Source of the DNA: Hormoscilla sp. GUM202
GTDB taxonomy: Bacteria > Cyanobacteriota > Cyanobacteriia > Cyanobacteriales > Desertifilaceae
Assembly (NCBI GenBank): GCA_005518205.2
Contig: RFFC02000009.1
Location: 1-64,000 of the forward strand
Direction of reading: 5' to 3'
Length of the DNA stretch: 64,000 nt
The notes under the pieces were generated by a model that worked only from the letters and a program-made list of their open reading frames with translations, searched no databases and was not told where the DNA came from. The first letter of the stretch is position 1. Every line of letters starts with the position of its first letter. The translations under genes and the position numbers were made by a program. Positions 25,203 to 33,755 of the stretch are shown in pieces.

Positions 25203-25408
25203 ACTATCTGGTTCCTGAAAAAGCCATCTTCTGTAATTTGATCTGCGACTACAGCATCAGGGCTAGGCATCGGCGAAACCTGCCTTTGTACTACTAATTG
25301 TCCCGTCTGTGGATCGAATACAAGCTGCTGATCGGAGGGAGCTTTTCCTTCTTCAACAGTTCTTTCAAGATACCTTTGCACACTTTGCACATTTCTAGAG
25401 CTTGTCAT
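25199..25408 (-). CDS. Small protein of the ubiquitin-like operon (69 aa)
   Basis: The sequence TSSRNVQSVQRYLERTVEEGK... is not similar to any family I know. It has a short helix, then a beta-rich Gln/Val segment (QLVFDPQTGQLVVQRQ) and ends FFRNQIV. It lies between E2-like and E1-like genes, where a modifier or adaptor is expected. It lacks a terminal diglycine and looks too short for a ubiquitin fold, so modifier status is uncertain. Translation is coupled to the E1 gene by ATGA. Confidence 0.7.
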   Translation of the reverse strand: MTSSRNVQSVQRYLERTVEEGKAPSDQQLVFDPQTGQLVVQRQVSPMPSPDAVVADQITEDGFFRNQIV

Positions 25409-25429
25409 TAGCTTGATATCTCCTTATGT

Positions 25430-25876
25430 TTACTTCATGTGAGCAAGAAAGTTATCCAACGGCCTTCCTGTCCGCCTGTGTCCTTCAAGTGCTTCCAGCC
25501 ATATCCGACCTTTCAGCACAACTAAACACAGGGTTAAGTTGGGCGACCAACCTTTGTAGTGACAGATTTGAACATATCCATCTCTGGGAGATAAAGTATG
25601 CATGCTTGAGCTAGCGTCATACACTCTTAGGTCTGTTTCATCATATCCCCTGAGAGGGTCGGGTGATGTTACTGTCATGTCAGGTCGTGAGTTTGGATAG
25701 TCAGAGGGAACATAAACCCTTAGAGTATACAAATTCATTGAATTTGTACATACTGTTCCTTCAAGTCGTGTATTTCCAGAATCCCTCGGATTAATCCACC
25801 GAAAATTGGGGAAATAATCTTTGAGTATACCCCTCTCCGTTTGCAAGCGCCTTTGTTGAATTAGGCTCCATCCCAT
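25430..25876 (-). CDS. E2-like (UBC-fold) conjugating enzyme
   Basis: This 148-residue protein has the E2 core order: LYTLRVYVPSDYPNSRPDMTV (strands then YPxxxP), DGYVQICHYKGWSPNLTL (candidate catalytic Cys105, then W-SP), LKGRIWLEALEGHRRTGRPL (final helices). Bacterial E2s of this type accept a ubiquitin-like protein from E1. It is 18 bases downstream of the JAMM gene and 21 bases upstream of the small gene. Confidence 0.85.
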   Translation of the reverse strand: MGWSLIQQRRLQTERGILKDYFPNFRWINPRDSGNTRLEGTVCTNSMNLYTLRVYVPSDYPNSRPDMTVTSPDPLRGYDETDLRVYDASSSMHTLSPRDGYVQICHYKGWSPNLTLCLVVLKGRIWLEALEGHRRTGRPLDNFLAHMK

Positions 25877-25894
25877 ATCTATTCCTCCTTTTGG

Positions 25895-26818
25895 TTATAA
25901 TGATCGATCGATACAAGCTTCGATTTGCTCGAACTGCTGGTAAGTACCGCGCCAATCTTTCACTTCACAATACTTGGAATTGACTTTTAACTTTGGTGAA
26001 GAGTCCGGAAAATCATGTGGGAATTCTACTTGCCATTGCTGTTTTTTGATTGTCAAAGTAAAATACATCATTTCTTGGGGAGTGCGAAACATTTGGCACT
26101 TACCATACTTTGCAGTAAATTTTTCATACATTTCTTTCAGCAAAGCCTGACCTTTTGGAGTAGCATACCAAAGCCCCTGAGATATTGTAATCGGCTCAGT
26201 TGTGACTAATGGCTGCGTTTCGAGAGTGGTTTTCTCAACTTTCCAGCTCTTTTTGAGTTGTGGATCGTGATTTCTGAAAGACCCTCGCATATTAGAGCGG
26301 ATGGGACTCTCACCTTGTAACACTACGCATGCACCCACTTGAGCATTGCGCCTGGAGCTGGTGAATAAAAAACTTCCTATATTGACTGTCCACCTTTGTC
26401 TATAACTCTCCGATCTACGGCGCAAATTAGCAATGCCAAGCAGGAACCTAGGAAAATTATATCTCTCTAAGGCTCTAAAAACCGTATTTTCATCACCCTG
26501 ACTCGGTTCCGCTAATCCCATCTGGTGATGAGAATGCCATTCACCAATATGCTGTAATCCATGCTTGCTTCTTAAAATTTCTCCAGCCTTAATCAGATGT
26601 TCTTTATCTTGGAAGAAGCTGGTTGGATTATGCTGGCTATTAGGTCCTGGACCAAGGACAAACTGGATAACAGGCGCTCCTGAATGAGTCCAAAATCCAA
26701 ATAAGTCTCCGCCTGTCTCCAGGTCTGGATACTCTTCTACCCAACCAGCAATTCGATCTAGTTCCTTTTCATATATGAGCGTCTTAAATTCATGCTGTCT
26801 TACTCTACCAGTGTACAT
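25895..26818 (-). CDS. JAMM/JAB metallopeptidase with C-terminal E2-like segment
   Basis: The N-terminal domain has a complete JAMM motif: Glu34 in LETGGDLFG, His95 and His97 in GEWHSHHQM, Ser106 and Asp109 in PSQGD. JAMM enzymes remove or process ubiquitin-like modifiers. The C-terminal ~100 residues (MYFTLTIKKQQWQVEFPHDFPDSSPKLKV) resemble an inactive E2/RWD-like domain. ATG 26818 has GGGAGG just upstream; the longer frame enters the regulatory region. It is the first gene of the operon and transcribed away from the NB-ARC gene. Confidence 0.85.
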   Translation of the reverse strand: MYTGRVRQHEFKTLIYEKELDRIAGWVEEYPDLETGGDLFGFWTHSGAPVIQFVLGPGPNSQHNPTSFFQDKEHLIKAGEILRSKHGLQHIGEWHSHHQMGLAEPSQGDENTVFRALERYNFPRFLLGIANLRRRSESYRQRWTVNIGSFLFTSSRRNAQVGACVVLQGESPIRSNMRGSFRNHDPQLKKSWKVEKTTLETQPLVTTEPITISQGLWYATPKGQALLKEMYEKFTAKYGKCQMFRTPQEMMYFTLTIKKQQWQVEFPHDFPDSSPKLKVNSKYCEVKDWRGTYQQFEQIEACIDRSL

Positions 26819-26889
26819 CGTACCTCCCAATTGGATTTGCTGTACATGTACTATGCTGTCATAAATATCTCGCTTTGCCAAGGGATAAA

Positions 26890-27000
26890 AGTGGGACAAA
26901 AAGTAGTATATAGTGGGCCTACTTGAAAATATACATTTCTAATTTAGTGGCAAAAAGTAGTATTTAGTTCTCAAAGTGGCAAAGAGTGTGATATAGTGGC
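26890..27000. promoter_or_regulatory. Three direct iterons upstream of the ubiquitin-like operon
   Basis: Units at 26890, 26946 and 26975 share AGTGG(GA)CAAAnAGTnGTAT(A/T)TAG. The same set recurs at 28346-28459 in front of the intact NB-ARC gene. Repeated sites in a divergent intergenic region suggest an operator; the N-terminal helix-turn-helix of the NB-ARC protein is a candidate binder (inference). Confidence 0.6.
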
Positions 27001-27043
27001 ATAATAGTAACCTAAACTATGACGCATAACTTCACCTTGACCT

Positions 27044-27094
27044 ATGGACATCCAAGAAATGCTACAATGGACCGGCGATCGGGTACTCGCTAAG
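27044..27094 (+). pseudogene. 5' stub of the NB-ARC gene
   Basis: The first 17 codons (MDIQEMLQWTGDRVLAK) copy the start of the gene at 28499 and then run straight into a family A repeat end. It is the piece left by the duplication and cannot encode a functional protein. Confidence 0.85.
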
Positions 27095-27180
27095 GTCAAA
27101 ACCAGTTGGTTGTTGTTGGCCACACCCGCGAAGGGTGGGCGGCGCCCACCCTACTAATGCAACTACTTTTGACCGCGCCC
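27094..27180. mobile_element. Truncated family A element
   Basis: Starts at GGTCAAAACCAGTTGG, missing the outer GGGTGT, and ends CAACTACTTTTGACCGCGCCC. A second pair of partial ends follows at 27191-27215. No target duplication is visible, so it was probably rearranged with the duplication. Confidence 0.6.
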
Positions 27181-27268
27181 CATAACAACAGGTCAAAAAC
27201 AAACTGCTTTTGACCAAACCCGCACCAGCAGTGAAGTCAAGATTTCTCTGAGAGTTCTCTTGACTCTG

Positions 27269-27634
27269 TTATTCACTCAACGGTAAGTATTCAATTCGGT
27301 CTTGATATTCCTTTTCAAAGGAGGATCCAGCAATAATGATTAGCTCCCTGAGAGTTTCACCAATATTGTTAGATGGATCTATGACAAAAATACCTGGAAC
27401 ATGACGATTTGCTGCGAGATGATCTGCTAAGTGTTTAGGCATTGATTTCCTATTGTTTGTCACCAAGATGAAATCATTCCTCTCACACCAAATTAAAATA
27501 TCTGGATCGAGAGTTCCCCTAGGAGGTGCATCTGGATCCCCGATCCTCCTGACTATCAGATCTGGAGCTTGGCGCAAGAGTTGGGTCCGGTAAAGCGAGG
27601 CTATATGCTCATCAAGTAAATATTGGATCGTCAT
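27269..27634 (-). CDS. DUF5615-type PIN-like toxin
   Basis: The 121-residue protein has the DUF5615 PIN-like pattern: YLLDEHIAS at the start, DILIWCERNDFILVTNNRKSMPKH in the middle (acidic residue and TNN), and VPGIFVID. It is encoded 3' of a DUF433 gene with an ATGA overlap, the standard TA arrangement for these two families. Probable ribonuclease toxin. Confidence 0.82.
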   Translation of the reverse strand: MTIQYLLDEHIASLYRTQLLRQAPDLIVRRIGDPDAPPRGTLDPDILIWCERNDFILVTNNRKSMPKHLADHLAANRHVPGIFVIDPSNNIGETLRELIIIAGSSFEKEYQDRIEYLPLSE

Positions 27635-28008
27635 ACAGCACCCACCGATTCTGATAACTCTCGCTGCAGTTCTACTTCGCTCACCGATCGCCCCATATCT
27701 GCTTCTGCTTTTAATTTGCGAAACCTCTGCCGTGCAGGAGAAGGATTATTTTTTTGCTCTTGTCGTTGTTGGCGGCAAAACTCTAGCCAGTCGGCCAAGT
27801 AAGCGCCGACCTCTTCTTTTTTGTGTAGATAGTAAAGGATGGTTGCATAGACATGTTCTAAGGTAATGGTCTCAAATTGTTGGGCAATTTCTTCCGGCGT
27901 TCTAGCGCGGTATATATATTCATATAGTACGCTTTCGATACCAATACGGCTGCCTTCGATCCGGATGTCGTCATCAGCTAGGAAGTTGAAGTAGTCTTGA
28001 AGTTGCAT
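27631..28008 (-). CDS. DUF433-type antitoxin
   Basis: QLQDYFNFLADDDIRIEGSRIGIESVLYEYIYRARTPEEIAQQF...YATILYYLHKKEEV is the DUF433 winged-helix-like antitoxin pattern. The C-terminal extension (RFRKLKAEADMGRSVSE) would bind the toxin. ATG 28008 is used; a GTG two codons upstream is possible. Confidence 0.8.
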   Translation of the reverse strand: MQLQDYFNFLADDDIRIEGSRIGIESVLYEYIYRARTPEEIAQQFETITLEHVYATILYYLHKKEEVGAYLADWLEFCRQQRQEQKNNPSPARQRFRKLKAEADMGRSVSEVELQRELSESVGAV

Positions 28009-28078
28009 CGTCACATCTACATTATGTTTGTGGGGATATTCTCAGAGAGAAAAAGGAATATCCTCACTATCTTAACAT

Positions 28079-28201
28079 GGGTGCATCTCACTTTGGCACC
28101 GGGCGAAGCATTCCGGCCTAATATTTGTCGTACTTGTCGTAATTCGATCGCCGGAATGCTTCGCCCCTACAGATCATTCTGCTTGCGGGAGAGATGCACC
28201 C
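28079..28201. mobile_element. 123-bp MITE (family B)
   Basis: The ends GGGTGCATCTCA and GAGATGCACCC are inverted repeats. The interior includes a long imperfect palindrome (GGGCGAAGCATTCCGG pairing with CCGGAATGCTTCGCCC). No target duplication is visible. It lies just upstream of the DUF433 gene. Confidence 0.75.
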
Positions 28202-28299
28202 GACCAGTTTCGCCAGTCACCTAGTTCAGTTCTGCTACCTTCACTGACAGTTCACTGATATCGATCGCCCGTTTATCCGCCCGATCGTTCCCGCCAAAG

Positions 28300-28550
28300 A
28301 CATGTGCTATTCTTTCATAAATATCTCGCTTTGCCAAGGGATAAAAGTGGGACAAAAGTGGTAGACAGTGGGTGATATGAAAATTTTTTAGTTCTAATTT
28401 AGTGGCAAAAAGTAGTATTTAGTTCTTAAAGTGGCAAATCGTGTGATATAGTGGCATAATACTAACCTAAACTATGACGCATAACTCCACCTTGACCTAT
28501 GGACATCCAAGAAATGCTACAATGGACCGGTGAACAGGTTTTCGCTAAGA
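28300..28550. repeat. ~250-bp direct duplication, copy 2
   Basis: Second copy of 26844-27094. It holds the iteron set and the start of the intact NB-ARC gene. Its left part resembles the leader of the JAMM gene although that gene is now 1.5 kb away. Confidence 0.85.
28346..28459. promoter_or_regulatory. Iteron-type operator upstream of the NB-ARC gene
   Basis: Three AGTGG(GA)CAAA-type units in the same spacing as at 26890-27000, ending ~40 bases before ATG 28499, a position fitting autoregulation. Confidence 0.55.
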
Positions 28551-29890
28551 CCGGCAAACCTCTTGACTCCCTGCAAAGATCTATATTAGAAGGTACTTTA
28601 CAAGGTAAAAAATATCCAGAAATAGCAAAAAATAGCAATGTCAGTCACCATCATGTCAAAAAGGTTGGTTCAAAATTATGGAAACTCCTCTCAGATGTAT
28701 TGCAAGAAGACATCAAGCTCACGCAATCTAATGTTCGCTCTATAATATTGGGAAAAATCGAATTATCCAATATTTACAATAGTAATAACTACGTGCAAAT
28801 TGGTAATGGGAAAATAAATGTATGTGGGGAAAATAACAACTCTCCAGCAGAAAGCAGATCGCCCTCATCAGAGAGGGACAACTCGGACAAGGTCGATCGG
28901 GAAAGATATCACGATCTCAGAGATGCGCCGGAGTTGAATTGGTCGTGCGATCGCCCCCAGGCTCTCAGCACCCTCAAAGAATGGATTATCGAAAAGAATA
29001 CCCGTCTAGTCACCCTATTAGGATTATCCGGGATTGGCAAAACTGCCCTAGCGGTGCGGCTAGTGCAACTTCTACAAGACAACTATGATTATATCATCTG
29101 GCGCAGCCTGGAGAATTCCCCGACTTGGTCGGACCTGCAAACAAACTTAATGCAGTTTTTCTCCCAGCAGCAAGCAACTCAGTTCCTTTCACCCCTCGAC
29201 TACGTGCGATCGCATCCTTGTCTGATAATCTTGGACGACGTGCAGCAAATATTGCAGAGTAGAGAATTAGCGGGCGAGTACCAACCAGGCTACGAAGATT
29301 ATGGCACATTTTTTAAGCAAGTAACAAAATTCCCCCACAAAAGTTGCTTATTACTCCTGAGTTGGGAAAAACCGAGAGATATTGCCACCTTAGAAGGGGT
29401 GAACCGTCACTGTCGCAGCTTCCAACTGCAAGGTTTAGGTGCCTCAGGGCGGGAAATCTGCAAAGAGAGAGAATTAACCGATCCGGACAAATGGTTAGAA
29501 CTGATTCACCTTTACAGCGGTAATCCCTTATGGTTAAATATAGTTGCCACGATGATTATAGAATTATTTAATGGTAGCGTAGCACAGTTTTTATCTTGTC
29601 CCACCCTCTGTTTAGGAGATCTAGAACCTTTATTGCAGAAACATTCTCAGCGTTTGTCCTCCTCGGAAAAACAGGTAATGTTTTGGTTAGCAAGTCAAGA
29701 GGTCGCTGTCGAGATTTCCAGTCCCCCAGAAACTATCCCACTTTCCCCTGATGATTTCTTCACAGCGGTACAGTCTTTGAGGCGACGTTGCTTAATTGAT
29801 AAGGTCGCGGCAAATGGGCGATCGGGCTTTACCCTTCAGCCTGTCATTAAGGAGTACGTGAAAAACCAATCTTGGGCGCGATCAAATTAA
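28499..29890 (+). CDS. NB-ARC/STAND ATPase with N-terminal helix-turn-helix
   Basis: Residues 1-80 resemble the N-terminal helix-turn-helix domain common in cyanobacterial STAND proteins (LDSLQRSILEGTLQGKKYPEIAKNSNVSHHHVKKVGSKLW). After a variable linker comes an NB-ARC module with P-loop GLSGIGKT (175-182), Walker B CLIILDDV (about 239) and the GNPLWLNI motif. Unlike most relatives it ends after the winged helix, without WD40 or TPR sensor repeats. STAND proteins are signal-triggered switches, often in immunity. It is divergent from the ubiquitin-like operon, so a functional pair is plausible. Confidence 0.85.
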   Translation: MDIQEMLQWTGEQVFAKTGKPLDSLQRSILEGTLQGKKYPEIAKNSNVSHHHVKKVGSKLWKLLSDVLQEDIKLTQSNVRSIILGKIELSNIYNSNNYVQIGNGKINVCGENNNSPAESRSPSSERDNSDKVDRERYHDLRDAPELNWSCDRPQALSTLKEWIIEKNTRLVTLLGLSGIGKTALAVRLVQLLQDNYDYIIWRSLENSPTWSDLQTNLMQFFSQQQATQFLSPLDYVRSHPCLIILDDVQQILQSRELAGEYQPGYEDYGTFFKQVTKFPHKSCLLLLSWEKPRDIATLEGVNRHCRSFQLQGLGASGREICKERELTDPDKWLELIHLYSGNPLWLNIVATMIIELFNGSVAQFLSCPTLCLGDLEPLLQKHSQRLSSSEKQVMFWLASQEVAVEISSPPETIPLSPDDFFTAVQSLRRRCLIDKVAANGRSGFTLQPVIKEYVKNQSWARSN

Positions 29891-29943
29891 AAAACCCGGT
29901 AATACCAAATGGATTTAAATATTGCTCACTTCGCTGCCAGCCC

Positions 29944-29993
29944 GCCGGGGGTTCAAACCCCCGGCTAATAGCTAAAGTCGGTTAAAACCGACT
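29944..29993. repeat. Double-hairpin repeat
   Basis: GCCGGGGGTTCAAACCCCCGGC followed by AGTCGGTTAAAACCGACT, same layout as 23606-23656. It lies between the NB-ARC gene and the convergent toxin gene. Confidence 0.85.
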
Positions 29994-30041
29994 AATACCA
30001 TCTACTCTGATATTCTAGCATATCCCATTACTTTCTGCTCG

Positions 30042-30341
30042 CTACTCGCGAAATTTAGCAAAATATTCCAACCTTTCTTTTCTAAACAGGTCGATGACTT
30101 CTATTTCAGAGCGATCGCGCATTGTAAAAATGACTCTGTAAATTGGAGTAGCGTGGAGCATGTAGAAGACTTTATCTGATATTACACCTTTTTTGATCTT
30201 CGAGTCAAGGGGTTGGTCTGGATCGAAACTTTCTAGAGAGTCGATCGCCTGCCATACCTTTTGTCTGTTTTCTGGCGACAAAATGGCCAGACCGGCAAGT
30301 ACACTGGTGTCAATGTCAAGCCTAGTTGGTTGAGTTTTCAT
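30042..30341 (-). CDS. Orphan RelE/ParE-type toxin
   Basis: The 99-residue protein fits the RelE/ParE fold: LDIDTSVLAGLAILSPENRQKVWQAIDSL, KVFYMLHATPIYRVIFTMRDRSEIEVIDLFRKERL. ParE-type toxins attack gyrase and RelE cuts mRNA; which applies is not clear. No antitoxin is visible on either side, so it is an orphan or defective. Confidence 0.7.
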   Translation of the reverse strand: MKTQPTRLDIDTSVLAGLAILSPENRQKVWQAIDSLESFDPDQPLDSKIKKGVISDKVFYMLHATPIYRVIFTMRDRSEIEVIDLFRKERLEYFAKFRE

Positions 30342-30546
30342 TTCCCGATCGCGCTGCTGGTGCTATCGACTCTTCTATTCTATCATATCCGATCGCCTTC
30401 TCCTCAATGTAAAGATATATTACTGACCTTTAATTTACATCTTGCATGTCGATCGACTGGAGGCTGAACCTAGGAACCAGAAATTAACCGACAGCATCAT
30501 CTCCGGCGGTGGATGGTGGGCGGTGCCTACGGCGATCGCCTTTTTT

Positions 30547-30744
30547 TTACATCCGCAGCACCGCCGTGATAATGACTGTCAGAGTAGCACTGGCTATTAA
30601 AGTAAAAGCAAGTTGCACAACCCATTGAGTCGCTTGCTGGTAGTTGGAAAAGCGATCGTTAAACTTTTCAACATCATTCGACAACTTTTCTAGTTTTTCA
30701 ACTACATCTGCTAGTGTTGGTTCAGTGTTTGGTGTCCTCGTCAT
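30547..30744 (-). CDS. Small coiled-coil membrane protein
   Basis: 65 residues: a short coiled coil (LADVVEKLEKLSNDVEKFNDRFSNYQ) then one transmembrane segment (VVQLAFTLIASATLTVIITAV). Such proteins are common and uncharacterised in cyanobacteria. The gene is flanked by repeats. Confidence 0.65.
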   Translation of the reverse strand: MTRTPNTEPTLADVVEKLEKLSNDVEKFNDRFSNYQQATQWVVQLAFTLIASATLTVIITAVLRM

Positions 30745-30898
30745 TTTTATTTCTTAACCCAACACTTATATTCTAGCAAGCTCTCATGATTTTTGCAACT
30801 GCTTTTCCCTGAAATATTTCGATGGCAATTGTTTTCCATCTTCCTAGGATGAGCCGGGTAACTATAAAATGCGATCGTTCTATTTTTTGATTTCATTT

Positions 30899-30948
30899 AG
30901 TCGGTTTTAACCGACTTTAGCTATTAGCCGGGGGTTTGAACCCCCGGC
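30899..30948. repeat. Double-hairpin repeat forming the 3' end of the ABC gene
   Basis: AGTCGGTTTTAACCGACT then GCCGGGGGTTTGAACCCCCGGC. The second palindrome encodes the last residues (PGVQTPG) and the stop of the ABC transporter. Confidence 0.85.
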
Positions 30949-32777
30949 GGGCCTGGCGGGGTAACTAAACCCATTTGCACTTGCCAGAGAATAGCATAAA
31001 TTCCCGACTGTGCTAACAGTTCTTCATGTCGTCCCGATTCTATTATTTTACCCCGTTCCATCACGTAAATGCGATCGGCCTTGCGGATCGTGGACAGACG
31101 ATGGGCGATCGCAATTGTCGTGCGATTTTGGGTAATGCGATCGAGCGATCGCTGAATAGCTGCTTCCGTCTCATTATCCACTGCGGAAGTCGCTTCGTCT
31201 AAAATCAAGATTGGCGGATTCTTCAACACCGCCCGAGCGATCGCGATCCGCTGCCTTTGTCCTCCCGATAACTTCTGCCCCCGTTCTCCCACTATGGTAT
31301 CATAACCGTCGGGGAGTCGGACAATAAAATCATGGGCTTCCGCCACCCGTGCAGCGGCAATTATTTCTGCTTCTGTAGCATCGAAACTGCCATAGGCGAT
31401 GTTCTCACTCACAGTTCCGTGGAATAAGAAGACATCCTGACTCACAAACCCGATACAACGACGTAAATCCTGTAGTTGCAGTTGTCGTAATTCTATCCCA
31501 TCCAGAGTAATACTGCCAGATTGAACTTCATAAAATCGCAACAATAGTTTGACTATCGTGCTTTTGCCCGAACCCGTGGCCCCAACGATCGCGATCGTCT
31601 TGCCAGCAGGAATCTTCAAGGAGAGATTTTCGAGAACCGGGGCGCGATCGCGATAAGCAAAAGTTACTTTTTGCAATTCCAACTCACCCCGCACTGCTGC
31701 TAGGGTCATCTCTCCAGGATGGATCGTAATTGGCGTATCCAACAAATTCATCACGCGCTTCGTAGACGCCATTGCCCGTTGATATTGATCTAGGGTATCT
31801 CCCAAACGCACCAACGGCCAAAGTAACCGCTGAGTCAGGAATACCAACACGCTGTAAGTGCCAACTGCCAGTCTTCCTGCTGCTGTTTCCATGCCGCCGT
31901 AGAGTAATATTCCCGTAAAACCGCAGAGAATTAACATCCTAATTAAAGGTACGAAGGCAGCAGATAGGGCGATCGCCCGCCGGTTGCTTTGGCGATAGGC
32001 TTCGCTATCTTGTGCTAGTCGCGCCGCTTCATACTCCTCAGCAGTAAAGCTTTTAATCGTAGTAATACCACTCAAATTATTAGACAGCCTGCTGTTGAGA
32101 AAACCTACCTTTTTCCGCACCTCCGCATAACGGGGGGCGAGACGGCGCTGAAAGGCGATGGAATTGAAAATGATAAATGGCATCGGGACGATCGCCATCC
32201 AGGCCACCTCCGGGGCCGCAACAATGAAAGTCACCCCTACAATCACTACTGCGGTGCAGATCTGGAGAATTTGATTAGCTCCTACATCCAAAAAGCGCTC
32301 TAATTGATTAATATCATCGCTGAGGATCGACATCAAACCCCCCGTACTGCGCTCTTCAAAAAATTCTAGTTCCAAATTTTGCAGGTGTTTATAGCTATCC
32401 AGACGCAAATTATGCTGAATTGTCTGGGCGAGATTCCGCCACAGGCGCTGATAAGCATATTGAAAAGTAGATTCCAATCCCCAGACGATCGCGGACAGTA
32501 GGGAAATTACCAAAAGTTGTCCGAAGATATCCGTGACTCCCAACTTGGTAGCAATTAGAGAATCTTTTCCCTTGACTACCACATCCACTGCTGCCCCAAT
32601 TAAAGCAGGAGGCGCTAAGTCGAATATTTTGTTCAGGACCGAACAGGCGATCGCCTGCCATACTTGCATGCGGTAATTCTGGGAGTAGTCCAGCAAGCGC
32701 TTCAACGGATGCACCCGCCTTTTCCCGGTATCTAACCGACCCGGGGTAGTTTTTGCCTTTGTCACTTTATTCCTCAT
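30924..32777 (-). CDS. MsbA/HlyB-type ABC exporter
   Basis: A half-size exporter of 617 residues: six-helix transmembrane domain (about 25-330), then an ATPase with [10 protein letters not shown]-loop FVSQDVFLF, signature [14 protein letters not shown], Walker [11 protein letters not shown] and the switch histidine in IAHRLST. It works as a dimer to export lipids, peptides or drugs; the substrate is unknown. It lacks the C39 peptidase of RiPP exporters. The last ~9 residues derive from the double-hairpin repeat, so the native end was slightly different. Confidence 0.9.
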   Translation of the reverse strand: MRNKVTKAKTTPGRLDTGKRRVHPLKRLLDYSQNYRMQVWQAIACSVLNKIFDLAPPALIGAAVDVVVKGKDSLIATKLGVTDIFGQLLVISLLSAIVWGLESTFQYAYQRLWRNLAQTIQHNLRLDSYKHLQNLELEFFEERSTGGLMSILSDDINQLERFLDVGANQILQICTAVVIVGVTFIVAAPEVAWMAIVPMPFIIFNSIAFQRRLAPRYAEVRKKVGFLNSRLSNNLSGITTIKSFTAEEYEAARLAQDSEAYRQSNRRAIALSAAFVPLIRMLILCGFTGILLYGGMETAAGRLAVGTYSVLVFLTQRLLWPLVRLGDTLDQYQRAMASTKRVMNLLDTPITIHPGEMTLAAVRGELELQKVTFAYRDRAPVLENLSLKIPAGKTIAIVGATGSGKSTIVKLLLRFYEVQSGSITLDGIELRQLQLQDLRRCIGFVSQDVFLFHGTVSENIAYGSFDATEAEIIAAARVAEAHDFIVRLPDGYDTIVGERGQKLSGGQRQRIAIARAVLKNPPILILDEATSAVDNETEAAIQRSLDRITQNRTTIAIAHRLSTIRKADRIYVMERGKIIESGRHEELLAQSGIYAILWQVQMGLVTPPGPPGVQTPG

Positions 32778-33056
32778 TTACAACTAACTCTGCTCGATTA
32801 TATAACATTCCTTGCCGATTTTTACCATCAAAATGAAAAAACACCACGATCTGGTCCGGCTACAGTGGGTGACAGGCGATCGCCTGTCTAGTAATCCAGA
32901 ATAAATACGGATGAAATTAGAACAGAGAATAGGGAATAATGGATAAATAATTAAAATGTCCTCAGTTGCTCGGGTACATGCATCCTATGTGCAGCGCTTA
33001 AAATACCAGATCGCGTAGTAAGCTATTAGTTGTCACTTAACTAGCGTTAAACTAAA

Positions 33057-33401
33057 ATGGCTCAGTTACCAGAAGAAACAATAACTACTGTTTTGAACTT
33101 GCAACGGCGATTGCTGACAATTATCCATGAGGCAACCGCGACAGGATATAATATAGTCGAGCGGTATGGCGAGACAGAAGTAACCGTTTCCGATCTGGCT
33201 CAACTCGATAATGTTCAAGAACGGGCAGATACCTACCACTCGCGCTTTTACAATCTCCTGCGGCGGATTGCAGAGTCTCAGCCAATCGCAGAAACTGCTA
33301 TGATCGACTTACTCTTACTTTCAATTGCAGAAGCCCAGGCAACCGTCGAGGCTCTGGAAGCAAGCATTCGAGAAACTAAAAGGGATTGGAATTTACTATG
33401 A
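33057..33401 (+). CDS. Module gene 1, copy A (unknown, 114 aa)
   Basis: Mostly helical: LPEETITTVLNLQRRLLTIIHEA, then RYGETEVTVSDLAQLDN, ending RETKRDWNLL. A paralogue follows at 33756. It overlaps the next gene by ATGA, so the two are translationally coupled. No family recognised. The 280 bases upstream (32778-33056) contain no gene. Confidence 0.75.
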   Translation: MAQLPEETITTVLNLQRRLLTIIHEATATGYNIVERYGETEVTVSDLAQLDNVQERADTYHSRFYNLLRRIAESQPIAETAMIDLLLLSIAEAQATVEALEASIRETKRDWNLL

Positions 33402-33628
33402 CTCAACAACAACCACCACCACCTGATATGGAAAGAATCAAGCAAAGGGCAGCTAAAGTCCAAGAAATCTGCAAAAAAGCTGATGCGGAAATTTTGATTC
33501 TCGACGATCTGATTGCTCAGTTAGAGGAAAAGATTCGTTCTTCTCCTCTATACCGTTACCGACTGCATAAGGCAAAGCGTTTGCTCAAGATTGAATCCGA
33601 AAAATCGGCAGGAGTGGAAACGCGCTGA
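33398..33628 (+). CDS. Module gene 2, copy A (unknown, 76 aa)
   Basis: Short helical protein with a proline-rich start (MTQQQPPPPDMERIKQRA) and LDDLIAQLEEKIRSSPLYRYRLHKAKRL. ATG 33398 sits in the ATGA overlap with the upstream gene. Pairing and size resemble a two-component complex; function unknown. Confidence 0.72.
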   Translation: MTQQQPPPPDMERIKQRAAKVQEICKKADAEILILDDLIAQLEEKIRSSPLYRYRLHKAKRLLKIESEKSAGVETR

Positions 33629-33755
33629 AATGGGCGATCGGCGATATCCTGGGGCAGCACCAGTCCAGTTGCTGCCCTGGAGGTGACCCTTGAAAGGAAC
33701 TACCGATCGTAGTATTCTGTGTGGTTATAGGAGAGTACAGCTATAATGGGAAAGT

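Larger units (their letters stand above)
26844..27094. repeat. ~250-bp direct duplication, copy 1 (regulatory region plus gene start)
   Basis: Matches 28300-28550 at roughly 85-90% by eye. It covers the whole divergent intergenic region and the first 17 codons of the NB-ARC gene. The DUF433/DUF5615 pair and two mobile repeats lie between the copies. Confidence 0.85.

Noticed and set aside
25199..25408. Naming the 69-aa gene a ubiquitin-like protein or the operon a Bil or CBASS system
   Set aside because: No beta-grasp pattern or terminal glycine is visible, there is no CD-NTase, and the E1 and E2 are separate genes; the order and partners do not match a system I can name with certainty.
27044..27094. 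A second functional NB-ARC gene
   Set aside because: Only 17 codons exist before a mobile-element end.
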